DNA of 64,000 nucleotides from Gordius sp. MW1 (taxonomy: Eukaryota > Nematomorpha > Gordioida > Gordea > Gordiidae). The stretch's first letter is position 1, and each line of letters begins with the position of its first letter. Positions 1-40,066 of this stretch are shown one piece after another. The translations under genes were made by a program, and so were the position numbers. Below the pieces are notes generated by a model. The model made no database searches, was not told the DNA's origin, and saw nothing but the letters and a program-made list of their open reading frames with translations. The DNA is taken from contig OZ038526.1 of the NCBI GenBank assembly GCA_964036665.1, positions 31,000,001-31,064,000 on the forward strand, given 5' to 3'.

Positions 1-394
1 TAATTTGCGCTTGTGATACATTTTTTATCTATGATTATTCATAATATATAAATTTAATGGTTTTTTTTTTAATTTCGTGATTTAAGGATGTTAAATGTAA
101 TATATAAATTTAATGGTGATCTTTTATATTCGTGATTTCGGGATGTTAAATGTGAATGACAGTACAAAAGTTTAAAAATATGTATGTTCAAATTAATATA
201 ATTGGATAACACACTTAAAATGAGTTCTGATGAAGTAGTAGTTACTAAAGCATCTCAATTTTGCAAAAATTACATCAAATTTTTTTGATGATATTTTAAA
301 TCGGTGGTTAATTCAAATTAATTTTATAAAATAGGCCACAATGGCTAAAGATTATTTGTGCACCCCAGCATCGACTTAGGTGCCTGCCGAACAA

Positions 395-1140
395 TTTGCA
401 AATCATGAGTCTACCGGGAGTTTGTTATACTAGAACTCATGGTATCAAATTTTCAAGCCTTAAACCTTATGCATTTGTTTTGCAATTTATATTACCTTTT
501 ACATTATAAAGGTAGGGTGAATTTTCTGAACAAGTTTTATTGTAAAAAAATATTTTATGGATAAATTATTTAATAATTGTTCAAGTGTAAATTTTGGGAC
601 ATAATATCGGGTCTTATAATATAAAAGAATCGTTTATTTTTCAAAAATAATTTGTGTAATCTATTAAAACCCTCAAAACTCCTATGATCCTGCTCTAGTA
701 ACAATGAATATTTGCAATTATTTATATTATGAATTTTGAAAAAAGTATCCACTCGTCCTTCAGATTTATATAACAATATAATTAACATGCGATCAATTTT
801 TAGGAAACTAATCAGAGGGCTAAAACTCTTGTCTTAAAATATTTAACTAAGGGAATCTTTTTGATATTGACGTTATAATTTTTTTTACTTATTTTGGCCC
901 ATGCTAGCCTAGAGTCCCAGCTAGTTAAACTCTGTAAATCACATGTTTTAAAGTTTTTTTTATAAAAAAGGGTTCGCCATTTTTATAGTGATTGAAAAAA
1001 AGTAGGGGAAAATTTTAGATAGTAATAAGAAAATCTTAATAGTCGAGATTTCTCGTCGAGTAGAGACCGAGATTTTTCTAGGGCGAGACGAGATATTCAA
1101 AATGGTTACTGAGACGAAAATTTGCTTTCGAGACCGTGAT
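395..1140 (+). repeat. Diverged interspersed repeat D, copy 1
   Basis: Two blocks here recur near 35370-36290. The block at about 770-950 (caatataattaacatgcgat, ggctaaaactcttgtctta) and the block at 1020-1140 (tcgagatttctc, gagacgag motifs) match 35560-35860 in the same orientation. The block at 395-515 (aatcatgagtctaccggga, atgcatttgttttgc, cattataaaggt) matches 36130-36290 in reverse. The copies are diverged and rearranged, so this is an old mobile element of unknown class. Confidence 0.55.
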
Positions 1141-1717
1141 CAGTATGGGACAAGATTTAGAACAGAACTTGTATTACTTCTAGCGTACTCCATGGAAAAA
1201 TACTTATCGGAAAGGGTCATTTATTGATGCTCCATCCGTTATATTATTAAAACATTATTCCCGCGCAGCCTCTAGTGAACAGACCGTTTTATGTAGTAGT
1301 GATAATAATTTCTGTAGGGGGAATGTGTATTTCATCATATGCGGCGAGGTCGAAAAAATAAAGCCAGACACAATATAATCGCGGCGCTTTTTCAGAACTT
1401 TAGGCTGGGGAAGTTTTAAATTAGAAATTAAAATTTTCGTGTTGCGTTTAGTTTGTTTCAATATTGCTTCGAAACACTAGCTCACTTTATAATTGTTAAA
1501 AATGGGCCCGGGATGCATTAACGTGTAAAATAAATCATTGTTGTCCCCCTCTAATTCTCAATTAAAACGGGATTTGTAAACATTGTTTTTATAATTACAC
1601 ATACTAACGTTTTTTTAACTCTTCAAGTCTAGGTTGGCAATCAAAACCTTTATTATCTGTTTGAAAAAGAATACATTACATTAAAAAACAAAATATTAAC
1701 TAATAGATTACAGTAAA

Positions 1718-1959
1718 ATGGCAAAAACAGAACATGCTTTTGGGGAATTTTTAAGTCCTGCAGATTTATGTGGAGCGCCTTTATACGATATCCCGTTATA
1801 AGTTATAAAATAAACCCAAATGTTAACTTAAATAAAGATTTGTTTGCTCTTTTAGGTATCGACAAATCTTCCGCGTTTGATTTATTTATAACTAAATATA
1901 TAAAATACCATATTTTAAATGAAAAAATTTGGCGATTATATAATTACAAAAGTAGGTAG
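1718..1959 (+). pseudogene. Doubtful ORF fragment, weakly SWIB/MDM2-like
   Basis: Two overlapping plus-strand frames follow each other: an ATG at 1718 reading 27 codons, and a 63-codon frame at 1768-1959 that contains LFALLGIDKSSAFDLF and KYIKYHIL. The pattern (Leu-rich stretch, LLG, then a YIK helix) faintly recalls SWIB/MDM2 domains, in which a conserved WKYIKxxNLQ follows a small LLG turn. It would need a frameshift to form one reading frame, and there are no introns or neighbours to support it. It may well be chance. Confidence 0.18.
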
Positions 1960-2179
1960 TTTAAAATGTACCATGCATGATCTAGTTAAAAATCTATAAA
2001 TATTTTCGCGGAATTTGAGATTCAATAAAAATAATAAAATGCTATAAAGTGAGCGTCCATAATTTAGAATACATCTATATATCTATCCATTCACTTCCAG
2101 GATGGCTTTAAATAATAATAATAACCAACGTAACAAAAACAATGCCACTTTTGTAAAAATCAGTGTGTGCGCGCCAATT

Positions 2180-30618
<28,439 letters not shown>

Positions 30619-33104
30619 CTGTGTTAGGTGGCAAAAAGATAAATTACATAATAAATTATGGGGACTAAGGTTTTTTTTAAAAGTTCAAATTATAAATAAT
30701 TACTCTAAGTGGGATGGGAAATGACATATAATTAAATTAATCTCTAATTAACATCTTATTTTGATTATGTCAAATATTGTAATCAAATTTATATAATTTC
30801 TATTTGTTAAAATCCCTTATAAAATACATAATGATTAGTTATTTTTAAAGTGAATAATATATATATTATAAGAGAAATTTAATATGGTGTTATGAGAAAT
30901 TTTTAAAAATTGAGCATATTAAAAAATTAGTTAAGAAATATTTGTTATTTTATAAATAGGATTACTTACATTAAACATTCAAAATGATATAAATGATTAC
31001 CAAATATAGTTTAATGATATATAAATTTAGAAAGCAATTATTTTTTAATGTAAAATTGGTAGGTAATGCTAAAAATTACCCAAAGAAAATCTTGACGTAG
31101 TAAAAATATACAGAAGTAGAAATGTGAACTTCATATTTGTAGATTCAAAAGAATAATTTATTTTTAGGAATAATGATCATCAAATATAATTTAGTGATCC
31201 AGATCATGATGATATCTATCTTGTTTAAAAAAATGTCGAAGTCTATCTGCTTAAGTTGAGATATAAAATTTAAATAATGCGGGTTGATTTGAAGCCACGA
31301 GGAAAATAAATGTACATTGTGAATAGATATTACGAGGTTAATGATACTATCATAGGCCAATATTAGTAATAAATTAAAGCATTTTCCAATGTCGCAAACA
31401 ATTAATTGTCTATATTAAATTTTCTATATGTATTTATTCCATTAACTAGTTAGTTTCTGCTCAATAATACAATAATAATTAGAGTTGGAAAGATATCGGT
31501 GCGATATCAAGTTATTCGTGCAGGATTTTGGAAAAAAATAATCATCCCCTATTATTATCTAATTTATTTGTCATTTTACGTTCTAAGTTTTAATTTTATT
31601 AAGGTTAAAATATATGTTTTGTGAAGACGAATATAAAGAAAAAAGTCAAATTGTAAATATTTGAGAAACTTTCCGAATTGCTATTGAATTATCTTTACAA
31701 ATACTAATGCCGATTTTCTGTCTTACAAAAAAAACTAACGATTATCATGGGATAAAATTTATTTACCAAGTTTTTTGATCATTTTTAGGGTTTGGGGCCC
31801 AAAGGTTGAGTGTTGTCGCAACGGGGCAAAAAATTGTAGCATTGCTAAGTTCCGAGTATTTTGAAACTTTCAGTGCTTCGTTTAAAGAAAAAAGATTTTT
31901 GTTTTGGTTAGTTGAGAATAATTCTATACATTTAGAGTCCCAAACTATAGTCTTTTTTCTCAAGAAGCTATAATTTGGCCAAGGGGTCTTTTGTTATCTT
32001 CACAGAAGCCTGTGGGTTCAAGGATGGAAGTTAAACCAGCTTTGGTAAAATAATACTGCATAATCACATCGTCATGGCGAAGGTACCGGGTTTTGTTGCG
32101 ATTGCAATGAAGACTTAGGGTTCACATAATTATCGCAAAGTGGATCAATATGTCCAACTACTATGTTCTACCTTAGGCCTATTGAGTGCCGAATTGGTTG
32201 TCAGATATGAATAAACTGAGATTAAGACTTGGAAAAGCCTAGAGTCATTCATGACTAGAGCTTGAAGCTAAGTTCCTAAGCGCTGGAAATTCTTTTGCCG
32301 AAGCGCCATCAATAAGATACTTTAAATGGCACTCGGACAGGGGGCCATTTCAACACTTTTGGGTGTTTAATTAAGGGAATTGAGCGGAAACGCTGATGCA
32401 GTTCTTCCATTGATGTAAGTCAACACCGAATAGGGTGACACGCTTTAGGGTTAATGATGAGATGAGGTCTTCATTGAACAGACGGCTCAATAAGACTGAT
32501 TTAAAAAAACAGAGGCTATTTAGCCTAGGCCTAGTCCCCTCCCCCAGTTTTAATGAAAGGCAAGCTTGTTGTGTGTGGGCCCTAGGGAAAGATTAGTGTG
32601 TGAATGTATTATTATGTTTATTAAACTCATTAGCTTATCTAAAGGTCTGTACTTATATATTGCATTTTATACATTGGCATAGCTGGCATTTTTTCCTTTG
32701 GGGCCGAACTTAAATTTTACACCAGTGGCGATTAAAAAAATTCCAATGTCATATTTAAAAATCAGCTATTCCTTTGTGTAATTTCTTTTTCAGAATTCAC
32801 TTGACCTCGTACGTTTTTGATATATTATCAATATTATGTTCCCATATCTCAGATCATCCCTCTTTTGTTTACCTTCGAATTACACATGATTATACAAAAT
32901 TAGAGACCTGCAACAAGCCTCTCTAGGATGATCGGCTCGCCCGCTACAAACATATAAACCCTGGGACGGGTTCGCACCCATTAAAATAATAAGTGTTAGA
33001 CCCGGCTCGCTGATTTTTAACATAGCCCGAGCCCGGGATCATTTACAAAATCTTTTGTTTTGCATCTTTTAATATGCAATAGTATTTTTTATGGATGTTA
33101 TTTA
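30619..33104. other. AT-rich region upstream of Notch exon, no gene recognised
   Basis: No conserved protein segment was found. The block at about 31760-32560 is less AT-rich and holds a 66-codon minus-strand ORF plus other broken frames, so it may be an old retroelement, but no diagnostic motif was found. A gcccgagcccggg-rich fragment at 32936-33050 is similar in composition to sequences near 34420 and 44290. The missing Notch signal-peptide exon could be here or further upstream. Confidence 0.4.
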
Positions 33105-33130
33105 AGTGCAGAGTAAGAAATTCAAAAAAA

Positions 33131-34038
33131 TATGCTGAGTAATTTATTTAAGTGCGCAGTATATAATTCTAAAATTCACAGTTAATTAATAATAAATTGC
33201 TTAGTAATTTAATGAGAATGCTCAGAAAGTTATTGAAAATGCTCAGTAATTTAGTAATGTTGCTCAGTAAATATATAGCATTGCTATTTTATAACATTTC
33301 TCAGTATTATTATGGCAATGAACATTGTTTAGTAAATTAATTTAATAAAATTGCTTAATAATTCGAATTGATAAGTAATTATAGAGCATTGCTCAGTAAT
33401 TAAAATACAGTTAGTAGTTCAATAGAATTGATCGATTGAAATTTACTTATTATTTAAAAAATGCTTAATAATTCTTTAATCTTTACCAAGTGTTCAGTAA
33501 ACTTTAGATGCTTAATTAAAATAAATACTCAGTTTATAATTCAATAGAAAATAATTTAATTGTCATTGTTTTAATGTTTTAAATCTTCTTTTATTTATTA
33601 ACACATAGAGACATTCCCGAAATATGGTTGATTGGTATGTGTCCTTAACAACTTCTTCACTATCAAATTCATATGGTTCAAGTATCTGAGAATATAGGTT
33701 CCAAGGTCATCAAGTTAAATTTGAAAGTAGTGACAAAAGGAAGACAAAAAAAATAACTAATTCTGAAGAGCACTATTAGTCCACGCGCTACGTTTTACGC
33801 GTGTACAACTTAGGTGACGATTCAAGTCTCGTATAAATCCATATTTTTGAAAACAATTTTAAATAACCTGGCAAAAATGAAAAAATTTATTGAACAGCAT
33901 TGTAATAAATAACTGAACAAACGAATTTATTACTGTACAAAAAATTCTTTTACTGAATATTGTTTTTTTACTGAGTATTTAATTATTTTTTTGTGCATTT
34001 GATTTTTTACTGAGCATTTGATTATTTAACTGTGCATC
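33131..34038. repeat. Foldback-like element with arms of short sub-repeats
   Basis: The left arm (about 33131-33540) has roughly a dozen variants of tgctcagtaattt, for example at 33197, 33239, 33261 and 33392. The right arm (about 33905-34038) has the complement, with ttactgagcattt and ttactgagtattt units. The arms therefore form an inverted pair built of tandem-like units around a central segment of about 350 bp. This layout is known for foldback transposons. No coding sequence is present. Confidence 0.55.
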
Positions 34039-34045
34039 ATAATTT

Positions 34046-35369
34046 TATATGGGGCGAAGATTGAATTATATACCGGGCACAATAATTTGTACTCTTTTTT
34101 TATTAAATAAACAATATATATGGTAGAGATTTAATAATAATCGTGTAAAGAAATTATACTTATCTAAACTAAATATTAAATTAGCCTACTATAAAGATTA
34201 ATGATTTTTAAAGGTTAGGATTGGAGTGGACCACGTATATGTATATACAGTCTCTAATTACCAATTTGAAATGCTCGTGGAGATTTTGATGTAACGAGAA
34301 AAATATAACTTAATTTTCATTTTTAATTTAATAAATATTACGTAATTATGAATTATTATTAAACATCAAAAACACACCTTTGTTTATACTTTACAATACA
34401 TAAATAAATCTACATGATCTGTAACGGGCTCAGCGGGCCTTACTTATTCTATGCCGATCCCGCTAGGTTATATTAAAGCCTGTTCCCAGCTCGTTGTTTC
34501 CTTTAAATCAAAAGCTTGCTGGTAATTTCGCTCGTGCAGGTCGTCTCTAAGCGAAATTGCCCGCAATTTTAGTTATAGTGCAAAATGCATAGTTATAATA
34601 ATGAAACAATGTAAATAAAAATTATATTAAGTTACATACAACCAAAATGTTAATTTTTATAAAATGATGCTTAACAATTTGGTATTGCCCCAATCCCAAA
34701 TAATTTACGTAAATTTTATTTGAGCTGTTTTTAGAGATTTTAAAAACAAGTTGTTAAATTCACCATTTTTATTACTAATTAATAAATAACAAAAAGGTAA
34801 TTCAATATGAATAAATCACTTAGCTCAATTAAAAAATTTACTTGTTTAAAACCTAATAAAAATAATTATTTGGTATTAGTGATATATTAATTATTGCCTG
34901 GGGGCCAAAAGGCCCCTAGCTATGCTAGTGATTATATAATAACACAATTATCTCGTTAGATATGCTTAAACTTATGTTATTAAAATCTTTATATCAAAAG
35001 CCTTGCTGTATAGTGAGCTACATCTATCCAGGCGATAATTTAGCAATCTTAATTAGCTTTGCCTCAACATTTTGCAGCACATCTATTTTTTTTAAGAGCC
35101 TTTTAAGATTATACTGCACCAAAATGTGCATGTGTAAATTACAAATTTTACCTAAATTTTTACCTCTTATCCGATAATTTACATTTATCCAATTACGATT
35201 TATAGACAAATTTAGCTTAAATGATGGTTTTACATGCCCAAAACGTGGCGGTTTCTTAGCACTTTAAAAAATTATTATTTATCCGATTATCACTTATACG
35301 ATTTTGACTATATTATTAATTTGTGGCAAAATTAGTTAAAATAATGGATCGACTAAATATTTTTAACAG
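34046..35369. other. AT-rich intergenic DNA, no gene recognised
   Basis: No conserved ORF is seen. A GC-rich cgggctcagcgggcc fragment near 34426 may be a scrap of the repeat that also appears near 32940 and 44290. The opposing small ORFs at 34962-35177 and 35024-35209 overlap each other and have no family features. Confidence 0.4.
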
Positions 35370-36290
35370 AATGTGGGGTCTTACTCTCTAATAGAATAGA
35401 TTTGTTTTAGAATATAAAAGTTTGTTATTGTGACAAATATCCAATTTATTAAAAACTTCAAACTCTTATGTTCCTTTTCCTATAACAATTTTACTTTAAG
35501 TCGGGCTTTTATAATGTTGTAATGTCTGTTGTTGTTAATTATGTTATAAATAGGTTTCTATAGCAATATAATGAACATGCGATACATCCTTTCGGAATGA
35601 ACTTATAAGGCTAAAACTCTTTTCTTACATTATTTATCAAAAGGCATTACTTATTTTTGTCAATTCTAACTAAGGGTCTCAGCTATTTTAAATATGTAAA
35701 TGATATGTTTATGAAGGTCTTTGAGTAAACATTGTTTGCCCATTTAATTTATATAAAAATTAAAAAAAATCAGATAATATAAATTTTTTTTGTAAATGTC
35801 GAGATTTCTCATTCGAGACTGAGATGTTGTCCGAGACGAGACCGAGACGAGATCGTATGTGGGGATAGTAAAAATTAATCAACATGTTTAAATGTGAGCT
35901 GTTGTCGTCAACTTATTCTCTTACTTCAGATGGTCCATATAACATCAATATTGTCTTTACTTATTTTTAAAGAAATTTTCTGAAGTTTTCGTATAATAAA
36001 AATATTTTTGCACTCTGATAAGTGTTGAAAATCGCTTAAATGATAAAAAAAAATTCCAAATTTTAGGCCCAGTGATTCTAACTTAAGCGATTTATAATAT
36101 AAAAGCTCATCGTGATAATAAATTTATGTGTATTGCAAAATCGCCACATTTCCGAGAATTTCTCAGAATACACCTCTCACCTTTATAATGTGTTAAATAT
36201 TGCAAATGCTAAAACAAATGCATAATGAAATTTATTGTTTTAAAGGGTATATACCATGATTTTAAGCATAACATATTTCTGGCAGACTCA
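35370..36290 (+). repeat. Diverged interspersed repeat D, copy 2 (rearranged)
   Basis: 35560-35860 matches 770-1140 directly (caatataatgaacatgcgat, ggctaaaactcttttctta, gtcgagatttctc, gacgagaccgagacgaga). 36130-36290 matches 395-515 in reverse. The change in relative orientation means one copy has an internal inversion, or that the blocks are independent repeats. Confidence 0.5.
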
Positions 36291-36861
36291 TGATTTAATC
36301 CAACTTGGCTTACCATATATTTTTCCTATATATGTTTTTTACGCTGAGGGGGCGTTCGTGATGACGCGGGAAGCGAAAAAAAGCGAAGTGAATATTTAAG
36401 CGAATTTATCAAACTCTTCATTCTTTTAATCTCTTTATATTCACCGTCAATGGTAGCCAAGCTTTGCTCTTTCTTTGTATTAACCGCCCATGTTTCCGCT
36501 CCATCATGGGTACAATAATGGTGTTATATAATCGCCCTTTAAATTTAAGTAGTATGTGTTTGCCACATAGTACATCACTCAACTCCCTGAAAGCTAGCCT
36601 CCGTTTATTCTTGCCCTAATTTGGCTTTCCACACCCCCATTACATTGCACCCTAGAACCGAGATATTTGAATTCCTTCTTACTTGCCTAAACACCAGTCA
36701 TCGATTTGCAGTTGTGTTTCTATGTATTCATTTCCCGACTCCAAGCATATATATTTAGTTTTATCCCGGTTGACCCGGATGCCATTGCTTTCATCTCGAT
36801 TTCGGCGTTGCTAATTCCACATTTGAACCTGCACACAGCGCTATGTCATCGGCAAAGAGCA

Positions 36862-36961
36862 TTGCCTAAGGTGATTCTCACTATAGATCCTAAGTTTTCC
36901 ATCAAATCCCTTTGCCTAAGGTGATTCTCACTATAGATCCTAAGTTTTCCATCAAATCCTT
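36862..36961 (-). repeat. 50-bp tandem duplication inside the dead LINE
   Basis: The segment beginning ttgcctaaggtgattctc and ending catcaaatcc occurs twice in direct order with a 50-bp period, just before the FADD motif. It must be younger than the LINE because the copies are almost identical. Confidence 0.9.
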
Positions 36962-37032
36962 AGATGCACACCGATATTTAGACTGAATCTCTTTGATGTA
37001 CTATTAGATGTCTTTACTTTGGTTTTTGCGTT

Positions 37033-37788
37033 TGTTTTATCTCGGGGATGTGTGTAAAGTTCTGGGGTTTTGCTATCTGTTTTGGGGGATCGTTGGAGGG
37101 ATTCTTATTAGCTTCGGAGGGCTTTCTACTTTCTAATTCGGGGTTCTTAAATTTCAATCAGTTATTCTCCAAATAATAGTTTTTTTTTATTTATCACTTC
37201 CAGCGAATAATAATACAAGTTCGTGATAGATATATATATGGCGTGACGGGGAAGTAAATCGGTGGGAACAATAATTACGGCGCTGATCGGGGGTTTCATT
37301 TCTAACGGGAATATAATCTCGAACTATTCGGAAGGGGGGAATTTTGTTCCTTTAACCGAGGAATCCAGATTCTGTTTCTAGAGACACGTTCGAAAAACAA
37401 CGTTCTGGTGCGTATCAATTTTTATGGGGCTTATATAGATTTAATTTTCTGGCTTGTATCTTTATCCTTGAAATTTCTTTACATTTTTAAACCATTTTCG
37501 CGCCAACTTTTGATGGATGACCCTTCACTTCCAAGGATCTTAAAATCTTCTGCTGACAGTTCTCGTTCTCCGCTACGTTTCTCGGGCCAATTCGTGATTT
37601 ATAGCCTTGTTTTGCTGTATCCCTGCTTTATTTTCCTACCAACCCGATTTTCGGTAACCTTCTTCCGTCCTTAGCTTACTTTTCGGAGCCTATTATCGAT
37701 CTAGGGCCCGCTGTTTCCTCGTATCACGTGCGAATTCCTAATAAGGATTGGTTTTCTTATTTGGCTCGTTCATGTCAGGGACATGACA
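37033..37788. mobile_element. Solo LTR with 5-bp target duplication (756 bp)
   Basis: The element starts tgttttatctcgggg and ends gggacatgaca, giving the TG...CA ends of retroviral-type LTRs. It is flanked by gcgtt at 37028-37032 and 37789-37793. Removing it restores the LINE frame exactly (VYNN-AKTKVKT across the junction). No internal retrotransposon genes are present, so LTR-LTR recombination has removed them. The 88-codon ORF at 37408-37674 lies within the LTR and is not thought to be a gene. Confidence 0.85.
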
Positions 37789-39080
37789 GCGTTATTATAC
37801 ACATCCTTTATTAACATTATATAAGCGTCAGGTAGACGGAGCACAGTTTATACTGTAGCAACTGCCTTAGAACTACATCGAAAGCTTTCTCAAGATTGAT
37901 GGAACACAGATGAAGATTCTTCTGTTTTTCTTTATAAAATTATATAAGTGGCCTGAGAACATGTATTGCATCTGAAGTTGACTTTCCAGGCATGAACCCA
38001 AATTTTCGTTCAACTATTGATACTATTTTTCAAAGTCTAACTTCTATGACTTTTCCCCACACCTTTATTGCGTGACTTGTTAAGTTTATCCTCCATAATA
38101 CTTTTTTGCACATCTTTCTTGATTTTATAGCTTGGTATAAAATTTTTCCTAATATTTGCAAGTATTTTGTTAAACAGCTTTGCAAGTAATTGTAAACCTA
38201 AGGGCCCTAGCGGTTTGAAACCTTCATAGGTATATTATCAGGTCCCACTGCTAATTTTCAAGCGCCTGATGATAAATTGTTATTAATAGATCAAAATTGT
38301 ATACTGATATAAGAACTTCTGACCAAAGCAGAGGCCTGCGCGAATGACCCAAAATTCGTGTTGAAAAGATTGAAATGCCTTTGGGTGGGATCGGATTATA
38401 GATCTGAACTGCATTGGGGCCTGGTAAAGGACTTATTTTTCAAAAATTATTAAAACGTAAAGAAATCTAGCGTTAATTTGAACAAGTTCGTAATTAAGGG
38501 ACTTTAATGCCTCTATTTATAAGCTGTTAATTGTAAGCAGCTAAGATTATATTAATTTTACATTAAAGAATATGCTGGGGCAAATTGTTTATTAAATTTA
38601 GAAATTTTATCCGATAACAACTCATATTTAATCTCTTGGTTTATAATTTAAAATTGATTAATAACCTTTGCATTAGAAATTTGTGGCATCAATCAATTTG
38701 TTATTTATCGTTTACTTTTAAACATTCCAATTTTTTTCTAACTGGTCGAGTCGGATCAGACTTTATTTTTTTCAAGTGCGAGTTGAAAATGTTTAATGCT
38801 TTTGGGACGGGTCGAAAGCAAATTATATTTTCACTTTTAATTTTTTACGTTTAATTGAAAAATTTGCTGTGTTAAATAATGTCGATTAAAAAAAATTCTT
38901 GCTTAACCCAATCTGGGGTTTATGTTGAAAAAAAAGCTTAATAATTGCTATGTATTTTAACCACTCCTAACTGTAAAGTAGGGCAATTACAGTAATTATC
39001 TATCTGCCCTTGGCCCATTTATGGTTAATAAAATAGGATTTAAAAAACACACAAGCGATAGACTGGTCCCTAATGGAGCC

Positions 39081-40066
39081 TAGAGGTGGGCGCGGGCCGT
39101 GAAATTAACGTGGGTCACGGCGTGAATGTGAAGAAATTTTAAATTAATAGGCGCGACTGGGCGTGACGGGCCTTTCCAAAATTTTCCCCGTGCGTGAGTG
39201 GGCGTGAACACAAATTTCCATAAATCACGGAAATTTTAATTTTTAAAATTGCTTTTTATTAATATAAATTTGCAGATTTATAATTTTAAAATATATATAT
39301 TATTATTTAATTTAATTTAGTTTTTTAAAAAAAAATTAGTTTTGAAAACAAAAAATCTTTCGTATTTTATAAACAACATCCGAGTGAACTACCATAAAAA
39401 TGCTAAATGTCATAAAATATGAATTCAATGCCAAAACCAACTATTAGCTGTCATAATTTGTCCTACACTTACAAGAAATCTAATATTCTAAATGAAACAT
39501 TTAAAGAATTTCTAGATGATACTGATGAACCCTCACCATCTATTGAAGAAAGCTGCGAGGATGAACTTAAAAGATTCATCGCTCAAAAGACAAATAAAAA
39601 TGTAGTATTTTGAAGTTTTGGAAGCATGAAAATTTTCCTTTTTTGAAAAAATTAGCGAGTAAAATTTTATCCGCCCCTGCAAGTTCGGCATCTAATGAAA
39701 GATTGTTTTCTGCAGCCAATCGCTTGTTGGAGGAAAGGCGCACTCAATTAAAATTAAAAAAACATGGATATTATTCTTTTTTTAAATAAAAATTTCGATT
39801 TATAAATTGTATTTATTTTTTGTTATGGAATTATAAAAATAAATAGAATAAATTCAAAAAAGTATATAATTATAGGTTACCAATTTTGAAAAATTTAAAA
39901 ACACCGTGAATTTTCGGGCGTGACGTGTGTGAATCAAAATATTGCCTTTCGTGAGCGGGCGGGTCGAAAAATGTTTAGTGGTAAGCGTGAGTGGGCGTGA
40001 ATTTTTTTTAATACCACCGTGAGTGGGCGGGCCGTGAATAAAAAATTAGGCCCGCGCCCACCTCTA
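39081..40066 (+). mobile_element. Degenerate hAT DNA transposon with terminal inverted repeats (986 bp)
   Basis: The left end tagaggtgggcgcggg is mirrored by the right end cccgcgcccacctcta. ggagcc lies directly outside both ends (39075-39080 and 40067-40072), a probable partial target duplication. Subterminal regions carry repeated gtgagtgggcgtga units, as in many hAT elements. The interior holds the C-terminal part of a hAT transposase, so this is an internally deleted element. Confidence 0.85.
39419..39789 (+). pseudogene. hAT transposase C-terminal remnant, frameshifted
   Basis: The frame at 39419-39613 includes EESCEDELKRFIAQK and ends at a stop. The frame starting at 39610 continues LKFWKHENFPFLKKLASKIL, then APASSASNERLFSAANRLLEERR and stops at 39787-39789. 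The latter is the hAT dimerisation domain (the W-K, FP.L..LA..IL and PASSA..ER.FS signature). One frameshift joins the two, and the catalytic N-terminal part is missing, so it cannot transpose itself. Confidence 0.88.

Larger units (their letters stand above)
1..2179. other. Notch 3' flanking DNA, mostly non-coding
   Basis: Past the Notch stop codon, no conserved exon is visible in this AT-rich stretch. It holds part of a diverged interspersed repeat (395-1140) and a doubtful ORF fragment (1718-1959). On the minus strand, possible AATAAA poly(A) signals for Notch lie at 1881-1886 and 1649-1654, but neither can be chosen over the other from sequence alone. The short ORFs at 570-788 and 1255-1461 have no recognisable family features. 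Confidence 0.5.
36440..38290 (-). pseudogene. Degenerate LINE (non-LTR) reverse transcriptase, split by a solo LTR
   Basis: In minus-strand order the broken frames give AVGPDNIP, ERKFGFMPGKSTSDAIHVL, NLEKAFDVV, PDAYIMLIKDVYNNA, then after the insert KTKVKTSNSTSKRFSLNIGVH, and the catalytic AMLFADDIALC. EFKYLGSRVQCNGGVESQI and GAETWAVNTKKEQ follow. These are the palm and thumb motifs of non-LTR reverse transcriptases. Many stops and frameshifts, an internal 50-bp duplication and the LTR insertion show it is dead. The endonuclease domain was not seen, and the clade (RTE or CR1-like) is unresolved. Confidence 0.88.

Noticed and set aside
31763..32540. Possible retrotransposon pol remnant on the minus strand
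   Set aside because: Less AT-rich and with broken frames, but no catalytic motif (YxDD, DTG, HHCC) or clear RNase H pattern was found.
33780..33840. tRNA-like B box (gattcaagtct) in the middle of the foldback-like element
   Set aside because: No A box, no cloverleaf and no terminator were found. Similarity of one box is not enough to call a tRNA or SINE.
37408..37674. 88-codon plus-strand ORF with hydrophobic segments
   Set aside because: It lies wholly inside the solo LTR; membrane-like composition is due to T-rich sequence.
39010..39080. Considered an 8-bp target duplication for the hAT element
   Set aside because: Only ggagcc (6 bp) matches on both sides; bases beyond it differ, so 8 bp is not claimed.
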